DNA of 20,749 bases from Acholeplasmataceae bacterium (GTDB lineage: Bacteria > Bacillota > Negativicutes > Acidaminococcales > Acidaminococcaceae): assembly GCA_012719555.1 (NCBI GenBank), contig JAAYAE010000340.1:1-20749 (forward strand). Direction: 5' to 3'. The notes under the pieces were generated by a model. It worked only from the letters and a program-made list of their open reading frames with translations, made no database searches and had not been told where the DNA came from. Shown here in pieces: positions 15,852 through 20,749 of the stretch; within the stretch, counting starts at the first letter, position 1; every line of letters starts with the position of its first letter. A program made the position numbers and the translations under genes.

Positions 15852-16112
15852 ATGTCGAATGTATCTCAAGAAACCATGATGTTTCAACCTGTAGCAGATA
15901 ATAAAAACGTGGCGAAAACTATTCGTGAGGTTACGCAGGCTTTGCAGGAAAAAGGTTATAATCCCATAGATCAATTGGCCGGTTATCTATTAAGCGGTGA
16001 TCCTACTTATATTACCAGCCATAAGGATGCCCGCACGAAATTACGTCAATTTGAACGCTATGAACTATTGGAAGAGCTAGTTAAAGCATATTTAAAAGCG
16101 GATAAAGAATAG
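15852..16112 (+). CDS. ireB: IreB family regulator (UPF0297)
   Basis: An 86-residue cytoplasmic protein of the IreB/YrzL (UPF0297) family. In Enterococcus faecalis, IreB is phosphorylated near its N-terminus by the PASTA kinase IreK and negatively affects cephalosporin resistance. Seen here: the N-terminal QETMMF with Thr8, a candidate phosphosite by position, and the family core KGYNPIDQLAGYLLSGDPTY (35-54) followed by ITSHKDAR. ATG 15852 has a strong GAAGGAGG site about seven bases upstream. An in-frame TTG at 15831 overlaps that region and is rejected. It lies 3 bases before ruvX; the ireB-ruvX-DUF1292 order is conserved in Bacillota. Confidence 0.92.
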   Translation: MSNVSQETMMFQPVADNKNVAKTIREVTQALQEKGYNPIDQLAGYLLSGDPTYITSHKDARTKLRQFERYELLEELVKAYLKADKE

Positions 16113-16115
16113 CGT

Positions 16116-16547
16116 ATGAGGATAATGGCATTAGATTTAGGAACAAAGACTATTGGAGTAGCAGTAAGTGATGCTACGGCTATGATTGCTCGTGGTGTGG
16201 AAACAATTAGGCGCAAAGGAATAAAGAATGATTTTATTCGTTTAGAAGAAATTATTACTCAAGAAGAGGTCGACACCATAGTTGTAGGATATCCCAAGAA
16301 CATGAACGGCAGTATTGGTGAAAGAGCTCAGGTGAGTGAAGTGTTTGTTGAGACCATTAAAGCCAGCTATCCTAAAATGAAAGTAGTCTTGTGGGATGAA
16401 AGGCTTTCAACGGTGGCTGCCGAGAAGATTTTAATTAGTGCGGATATGCGCCGAGAAAAACGAAAAAAGATAATAGATATGATGGCTGCTGTAGTTATTT
16501 TGCAAAATTATTTAGACAGCTTACCTAAAAAAGAAAAAGATATTTGA
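16116..16547 (+). CDS. ruvX: YqgF/RuvX-type RNase H-fold nuclease (putative Holliday junction resolvase / pre-16S rRNA nuclease)
   Basis: RNase H-fold nuclease of the YqgF family, 143 residues. In E. coli YqgF is linked to 16S rRNA 5'-end maturation; other work describes junction resolution, so the physiological substrate is not settled. Seen: MALDLGTKTIGVAVSD with Asp7 at the N-terminus, VVGYPKNMNGSIGERA in the middle, DERLST and a late Asp before MMAAVVILQNYL, all matching the active-site pattern. ATG 16116 is three bases after ireB. The stop (TGA 16545-16547) lies inside the TTGACA of the next promoter. Confidence 0.93.
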   Translation: MRIMALDLGTKTIGVAVSDATAMIARGVETIRRKGIKNDFIRLEEIITQEEVDTIVVGYPKNMNGSIGERAQVSEVFVETIKASYPKMKVVLWDERLSTVAAEKILISADMRREKRKKIIDMMAAVVILQNYLDSLPKKEKDI

Positions 16548-16573
16548 CACAAAGAGCATATATATTATAGAAT
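16544..16573 (+). promoter_or_regulatory. Candidate promoter for the DUF1292 gene
   Basis: A perfect -35 TTGACA (16544-16549) overlaps the ruvX stop codon. The -10 is either TATAGA (16566-16571, 16-bp spacing) or TAGAAT (16568-16573, 18-bp spacing). Leader to ATG 16606 is about 25-30 nt. Confidence 0.6.
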
Positions 16574-16605
16574 TATCTAGCTAAAGAAAGGTTAGGTGCT
16601 AAAAA

Positions 16606-16935
16606 ATGAGTGATATTGAAAAAGATATACCAGAAGCAGAAACAGAAGAGCAAATTGTTATAATGACTGACGAAGAAGGCCATGAATTCTATTATCGTGA
16701 AGAAATGGTTATTCCTGTAGATAACAAAAATTTTGCTATGTTGGTAGCAGTTGATGACACGTGCGAATGTGAAGATGATGATTGCCACTGCCACAGCGAA
16801 GAGGACGAAGACCCTGATGTATTTATCGCTAGGGTAGATTTTGATGAAGACGGCGAACCCCTGTATTTGGATCCTACAGACGAAGAGTTCGAAGCTGTTA
16901 AAGCCGCTTACGAAAAAATGATAGCGGAAGAATAA
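16606..16935 (+). CDS. DUF1292 (YrzB-like) acidic protein with Cys/His cluster
   Basis: A 109-residue, very acidic protein. The N-terminal half matches DUF1292: IVIMTDEEGHEFYY (17-30), then a short beta-rich core NFAMLVAVD (42-50), and later VFIARVDFDEDGEPLYLDP (72-90) and a C-terminal helix. Function unknown; family members follow ruvX in many Bacillota. A compact cluster, Cys53, Cys55, Cys60, His61, Cys62, His63, sits in the acidic linker between the two conserved parts and looks like a metal site (inference). ATG 16606 has GAAAGG upstream. It has its own promoter and a terminator directly behind. Confidence 0.85.
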   Translation: MSDIEKDIPEAETEEQIVIMTDEEGHEFYYREEMVIPVDNKNFAMLVAVDDTCECEDDDCHCHSEEDEDPDVFIARVDFDEDGEPLYLDPTDEEFEAVKAAYEKMIAEE

Positions 16936-16942
16936 GGTTTCA

Positions 16943-16981
16943 AGCCGGGCAGTTGCAGCTACCCGGCTATTTTTACTTTTT
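16943..16981 (+). terminator. Rho-independent terminator after the DUF1292 gene
   Basis: Stem AGCCGGG (16943-16949) / CCCGGCT (16962-16968), 12-nt loop, then a T-rich tail interrupted by AC. It lies in the 63-base gap before mltG. The tail is imperfect, so some read-through into mltG is likely, as no separate mltG promoter is evident. Confidence 0.75.
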
Positions 16982-16998
16982 AACGGGGGTTTGGGTAA

Positions 16999-18009
16999 AT
17001 GAGTAAGAGGTTTTTGCCTATTATTGCAGGCTTAGTATTAGCACTTGCTGTAGCAGGTTATTGGTACATGAATTACTCCAATAATAATGCTAGTTTAGCC
17101 ACTGGTCAAAAAATCCAATTTGTGGTAAAACCTGGAATGACTACGGCAGATATTGCTAATATGCTACACAAGTTAAAACTGATAAATACACCGGAATCAT
17201 TTCGCATGGCAGCTAAACTTCGCGGGTTAGACAATTCATTGCAAGCCGGCGAATATGAAATTATAACGGGAATGTCTAACAAAGACATCGTGGAAATACT
17301 GTCCAAGGGAGAAGTACGCTATTCGGTATTCACAGTACCGGAAGCTTATACTATTAATCAAATAGCCGCTAAACTTGAAAAAGAAGGATTGGGTTCGGCT
17401 GCGGCCTTTAAAAATGCGGCGAAGAACTACACACCTTATTCTTATATGGAAACAAATGATCCCAATGTTATTTATAAAGCAGAAGGCTTTGCTTACCCCG
17501 CTACATATTATTTAACGACAGGTATAGATGAAAAAGATATTTTGAACCTTATGGTCAAAGAATTCAATGGTAGATTGACAACAGAATTACGTGAGCAAGC
17601 AAAAAAAGAAAAAATAAAGATTAGGGATTTGGTTAATATTGCCGCCATGGTTGAACAAGAGGCGGTATTTCCTGAGGAACGGCCGCTTATTGCCGGAGTT
17701 TTCTTAAAACGCCTGAGCATTTATATGCCAATTCAATCGGATACAACGATTCAGTATATTTTAGGTGTGCAGAAAGAAAATTTAACAATTGCTGATACTA
17801 AAATAAAATCACCCTACAATACCTATCAACACATTGGGCTGCCGCCGGGACCTATTGGTAATCCTAGTATTGATGCTATTAATGCTGTGCTTAATGCTGA
17901 ACAAACGGATTTCCTATATTTTGTTGCAGACAAAAAGGGACATCATCAATTTACCAAAACTTATGCAGAACATTTGCAAAAAATTGATGATATTAGTGCA
18001 GAAAAATAA
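16999..18009 (+). CDS. mltG: Endolytic murein transglycosylase MltG (YceG-like)
   Basis: Membrane-anchored lytic transglycosylase that cuts nascent glycan strands and helps set their length. 336 residues: one N-terminal membrane segment (about 5-25) with a short positive cytoplasmic end, a LysM-like region (about 38-105), and the catalytic YceG domain. EGFAYPATYYL (162-172), the catalytic-glutamate stretch MVEQEAVFPEERP (217-229, Glu219/221), QSDTTIQYILG (246-256) and SPYNTY...GLPPGPIGNP (271-289) are intact. ATG 16999 follows a G-rich site (CGGGGG). A spacing of 31 bases to the U32 gene suggests joint transcription. Confidence 0.94.
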   Translation: MSKRFLPIIAGLVLALAVAGYWYMNYSNNNASLATGQKIQFVVKPGMTTADIANMLHKLKLINTPESFRMAAKLRGLDNSLQAGEYEIITGMSNKDIVEILSKGEVRYSVFTVPEAYTINQIAAKLEKEGLGSAAAFKNAAKNYTPYSYMETNDPNVIYKAEGFAYPATYYLTTGIDEKDILNLMVKEFNGRLTTELREQAKKEKIKIRDLVNIAAMVEQEAVFPEERPLIAGVFLKRLSIYMPIQSDTTIQYILGVQKENLTIADTKIKSPYNTYQHIGLPPGPIGNPSIDAINAVLNAEQTDFLYFVADKKGHHQFTKTYAEHLQKIDDISAEK

Positions 18010-18040
18010 ATAAAAAATGAAAGTGTAGATAGAGAATATT

Positions 18041-19273
18041 ATGCAAAAACCAGAACTTTTAGCTCCTGCAGGGAGTATGGAAAAATGTAAAATTGCCTTG
18101 CTTTACGGCGCTGATGCGGTCTATTTGGGTGGCAAAAATTTTGGACTAAGGGCTTTTGCCGGGAATTTTTCTTTAGAAGAAATAGAAGAGGTTGTAGCTT
18201 TTGCTCATGGCTTGGGGAAAAAAGTCTATGTTACTGTTAATATTTTCCCACATAATGATGATTTAGCAGCCTTGCCACAATATCTCAAAGACTTAAGCGT
18301 CGCTAAGGTAGATGCTCTTTTAATTTATGATTTTGGCGTTTGGTCTATGGCAAGGAAAATAGTTCCCAATATGCACTTGCACGTGAGCACCCAGGCTAAT
18401 ACCTGTAATTGGGCTGCTGTTAATGCTTGGCAAGAACTAGGTGCCCAAAGAGTAGTTTTGGCACGTGAACTTTCATTAAAGGAAATACAAGAAATTAATG
18501 AGAAATGCAACGTGGAGTTAGAAGCTTTTGTTCATGGAGCTATGTGTATTTCCTATTCCGGACGTTGTCTTTTAAGCAGTTATTTTACAGGCCGTGATGG
18601 TAATCGTGGAGCTTGTGCCCAAGTTTGTCGCTGGGAATTTCAATTAAAAGAGAAAAATAGGCCCGGAGAAACTTTTGACATTGCCGAAGATGAAAGAGGC
18701 TCTTATGTCTTGAATTCTAAGGACCTTTGCTTAATAGATTATATTCCGGAACTTATTAACAGTGGGATTGATAGTTTGAAAATTGAAGGTCGTATGAAAA
18801 GCGTTCATTATGTAGCAACTGTGGTTAGTGTTTATCGCAAGGCTATTGATAGTTATATTGCCGATCCCGAGCATTATTGTGTGCCTGATGCTTGGCGAGT
18901 GGAGTTGGAGAAAATTTCTCATCGTCCTTATACTACAGGTTTTGCAACGAAGAAGCCGGATAGTGATAGTCAAGTTTATACAACTTCTTCCTATGAACAA
19001 ACCCATGATTTTGTCGGAATTGTACGTTCTTATGATGAAAAAACTAAACGAGCCCTAATTGAACAACGCAATAACATTGCCGATGGGTCTACTATAGAAG
19101 TTTTAACACCAAAAGGTGAGATATTTTCCTTGCAACTAAACGATATGCGTAATGCCGATAATGAAAAAATCGCTGTTGCGCCCCATCCACAGATGCTTTT
19201 TAGCATATTTTCTGAACGTGTTTTACCGGAACATTCTTTATTGCGAAAGGATATGAAGAGTAATGTCCAATAG
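18041..19273 (+). CDS. U32 family protein, TrhP-like tRNA U34 hydroxylation protein
   Basis: The U32 'collagenase-like peptidase' family is now tied to RNA hydroxylation: TrhP proteins form 5-hydroxyuridine at tRNA position 34 from prephenate-derived chemistry. 410 residues. Seen: ELLAPAGSMEKCKIALLYGAD at the N-terminus, LHVSTQANTCN (113-123), and four cysteines 169, 176, 192 and 196 that fit the family's Fe-S ligands, followed by SLKIEGRMKS (245-254). The C-terminal part (about 325-405) is a small beta domain. The ribosome binding site is weak. The 3' end overlaps the next gene by 11 bases. TrhP is assigned by family and genomic context (B. subtilis YrrN/YrrO lie in the equivalent neighbourhood); the reaction itself is inferred. 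Confidence 0.88.
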   Translation: MQKPELLAPAGSMEKCKIALLYGADAVYLGGKNFGLRAFAGNFSLEEIEEVVAFAHGLGKKVYVTVNIFPHNDDLAALPQYLKDLSVAKVDALLIYDFGVWSMARKIVPNMHLHVSTQANTCNWAAVNAWQELGAQRVVLARELSLKEIQEINEKCNVELEAFVHGAMCISYSGRCLLSSYFTGRDGNRGACAQVCRWEFQLKEKNRPGETFDIAEDERGSYVLNSKDLCLIDYIPELINSGIDSLKIEGRMKSVHYVATVVSVYRKAIDSYIADPEHYCVPDAWRVELEKISHRPYTTGFATKKPDSDSQVYTTSSYEQTHDFVGIVRSYDEKTKRALIEQRNNIADGSTIEVLTPKGEIFSLQLNDMRNADNEKIAVAPHPQMLFSIFSERVLPEHSLLRKDMKSNVQ

Positions 19274-19484
19274 CATAATGTATTTGCAGGTTGAGCCGGC
19301 TTTTATAACAGATATTAATCGTATTTTTGAAGGATATGAGCATCTCGCTCTTGTAAGTACTGTAGATAGAGTAGCAGGGATTGTGCAACTAAGAGCAACA
19401 CCGGATACTCTGCCTGAAGTATTGAAGATTGTAGAGCATTTGCCTGTAACTGCAAAAATTTTAACAGATTTTCACGAAGTTTAA
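19263..19484 (+). CDS. Small DUF4911-like protein
   Basis: A 73-residue protein without membrane segments, overlapping the end of the U32 gene by 11 bases (ATG 19263), so probably translationally coupled. GAAAGGAT and GAAGAG are available as binding sites. Visible sequence: YLQVEPAFITDINRIFEGYEH, then IVQLRATPDTLPEVLKIVEHL, which looks like a compact alpha/beta fold. It resembles the DUF4911 family, small proteins of unknown function in anaerobic Bacillota; I am moderately sure of that family. Tight linkage to the U32 gene suggests a shared role in tRNA modification, which is inference only. Confidence 0.65.
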   Translation: MSNSIMYLQVEPAFITDINRIFEGYEHLALVSTVDRVAGIVQLRATPDTLPEVLKIVEHLPVTAKILTDFHEV

Positions 19485-19504
19485 TAGGCAAATCTTCTTA
19501 AATG

Positions 19505-19513
19505 TGATAAAAT
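19505..19513 (+). promoter_or_regulatory. Possible promoter for the M24 peptidase gene (extended -10)
   Basis: TGA-TAAAAT has its -10 at 19508-19513 with an upstream TG. The -35 region (TAGGCA, 19485-19490) is poor. It is placed about 46 bases before the chosen start. Confidence 0.4.
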
Positions 19514-19558
19514 ATTAGGGTGATTTTGTGCTTAAAAATTATTGGGGGGGATGGATAC

Positions 19559-20611
19559 TTGACTCCAATTGAAAGACTTATTGTTTTGTTGCGTGATGAA
19601 AATTTAAAAGGTATTTTTATTAAGGGTGCTGTTTCCATTCGCTATTTTACCGGGTTTACCGGTGGTGATAGTCTTTTATATGTAGACAGTAATCATAAAA
19701 TAATCATTACTGATTCTCGTTACATCTTGCAAGCTAAAAATGAGGCTCCTGATTGTGAAATAGTAGAACATAATGGTATGTGGCTAGAAGCTGGGAAATT
19801 ACAGCTTTCAGGGAAAATTGCCTTGGATGGAGACTGTTTTTCCTACTCTGAGCAATGCGCGTTGGCGGCAGCATTGCCCAATGTGACATGGGAAAACTTT
19901 GATATAGTTGCCCTTCGCAGTGTTAAAACCACATTGGAACTAGAGTTTATTGCACAGGCTGTAGCTCTTTCTGATAAGGCTTTTGCGCAACTTATTCCTT
20001 ATGTTAAGGAGGGAATGTCAGAATTAGCCCTTGCGGCGCAGCTTGAATTTAACATGCGCAAGTTAGGCTCTGAGGAAGTAGCTTTTTCAACTATTGTAGC
20101 TTCTGGGGTTAGAAGTGCTTTGCCACATGGAATGCCAACTGAAAAAAAGGTAGCAAAGGGCGATTTTATAACCTTCGATTTTGGTGCTACTTATAAAGGA
20201 TATCGTTCTGATATCACACGTACCCTTGTTATGGGTGAAGCAGCAGCTTGGCAGCGGGAAGTTTATGATATAGTGCTGCAAGCTAATTTGTTGGGAGAAA
20301 ATTCTGTTAAAGCAGGTATAACCGGTTTTGAGGTGGACGCCAAGGCCCGTAAGTTTATCGCAGATAATGGCTATGGGGCATATTTTGGTCATGGTCTGGG
20401 ACATGGTGTTGGTATGGATATTCATGAACAACCTGTGCTTTCTCGTAGAGACACAAAAACAATATTACCGGTAAATGCAGTAGTTACCATAGAACCAGGT
20501 ATATACATACCCGGCAAAGGCGGGGTTCGTATAGAGGACACAGTCGTTGTAACACAAGATGGTTGTCATATTCTGACGGCTACGCCTAAGCAACTGCTGG
20601 AAATAAGTTAG
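19559..20611 (+). CDS. M24 family metallopeptidase, Xaa-Pro aminopeptidase-like
   Basis: Cytoplasmic dinuclear-metal aminopeptidase of the aminopeptidase P group, expected to release an N-terminal residue before proline. 350 residues with this start: a creatinase-type N-terminal domain (about 1-125) and the pita-bread catalytic domain. The five metal ligands are all present: Asp207 (TFDFGA), Asp218 (RSDITRT), His282 (HGLGHGVG), Glu312 (TIEPGIY) and Glu326 (VRIED). I chose TTG 19559 because seven G at 19544-19550 sit eight bases upstream and the product starts MTPIERLIVLLRDE. An in-frame GTG at 19520 would add 13 unlikely residues. ATG 19551 is out of frame and meets TGA after three codons. 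It lies just upstream of efp, a common arrangement in Bacillota. Confidence 0.9.
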   Translation: MTPIERLIVLLRDENLKGIFIKGAVSIRYFTGFTGGDSLLYVDSNHKIIITDSRYILQAKNEAPDCEIVEHNGMWLEAGKLQLSGKIALDGDCFSYSEQCALAAALPNVTWENFDIVALRSVKTTLELEFIAQAVALSDKAFAQLIPYVKEGMSELALAAQLEFNMRKLGSEEVAFSTIVASGVRSALPHGMPTEKKVAKGDFITFDFGATYKGYRSDITRTLVMGEAAAWQREVYDIVLQANLLGENSVKAGITGFEVDAKARKFIADNGYGAYFGHGLGHGVGMDIHEQPVLSRRDTKTILPVNAVVTIEPGIYIPGKGGVRIEDTVVVTQDGCHILTATPKQLLEIS

Positions 20612-20638
20612 TAGTTAATAAAATTTGGAGGTTATTTT

Positions 20639-20749
20639 ATGATTTCAACAAATGAATTTAAGACAAATGTAACAGTAACAATCGATGGGGATGCTTGGCA
20701 GGTTGTTGAGTTTCAACATGTAAAGCCGGGCAAAGGCGCTGCCTTTGTT
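20639..20749 (+). CDS. efp: Elongation factor P, N-terminal part (runs off the window)
   Basis: EF-P relieves ribosome stalling at polyproline stretches. Only the first 37 codons are present, covering the first strands of domain I. The conserved loop PGKGAAFV (30-37) is seen with Lys32 at the position that is modified in many bacteria. ATG 20639 has TGGAGG about eight bases upstream. The gene follows the M24 peptidase by 27 bases, without a terminator between, so co-transcription is likely. Confidence 0.95.
   Translation, partial: MISTNEFKTNVTVTIDGDAWQVVEFQHVKPGKGAAFV

Noticed and set aside
1..20749. CRISPR array, insertion sequence, prophage, tRNA or rRNA
   Set aside because: No direct-repeat array, transposase, integrase, terminal inverted repeats or tRNA-like cloverleaf was seen; gene content is uniformly core and co-directional.

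Overview
The window is a chromosomal housekeeping segment from a low-GC Bacillota (Firmicutes) bacterium. Every gene lies on the + strand and coding density is very high. Gene order (aspS - 6S RNA - rarA; lspA - rluD family; smc - ftsY; alaS - ireB - ruvX - DUF1292 - mltG - U32) and protein lengths fit Clostridia/Negativicutes-type Bacillota. A Negativicutes origin is my guess from overall character, not something the sequence proves. No mobile element, CRISPR array, tRNA or rRNA was seen.

Layout. (1) 38-3113: translation pair hisS-aspS, overlapping by 8 nt. (2) 3114-3340: a strong sigma-A-type promoter and a 6S RNA gene, then rarA (3432-4718) closed by a terminator. (3) 4791-12917: a long co-directional run of lspA, RluD-family pseudouridine synthase, pyrR, smc, ftsY, an HD-domain hydrolase and mnmA, closed by a terminator at 12921-12950. 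(4) 13021-15771: alaS behind a perfect-consensus promoter, with a strong terminator. (5) 15784-16981: ireB, ruvX and a DUF1292 protein, with a terminator. (6) 16999-19484: mltG, a U32 (TrhP-like) tRNA-modification protein and a small DUF4911-like gene. (7) 19508-end: an M24 aminopeptidase P-like gene and the first 37 codons of efp, which runs off the window.

The genes serve core functions: aminoacylation (HisRS, AspRS, AlaRS), tRNA/rRNA modification (MnmA, TrhP-like, RluD), elongation (EF-P), protein targeting and lipoprotein maturation (FtsY, LspA), envelope (MltG, IreB), and DNA/chromosome maintenance (RarA, RuvX, SMC).

The standout anomaly is in smc. A single in-frame TAA at 10073-10075 replaces the Glu codon of the ABC signature (LSGGE becomes LSGG-stop). 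The remaining 91 codons, with Walker B and the D-loop, continue intact in the same frame up to ftsY. This is a recent nonsense mutation, a strain polymorphism or a sequencing/assembly error. Recoding is unlikely because TAA ends several neighbouring genes. I did not find a convincing novel multi-gene system here.
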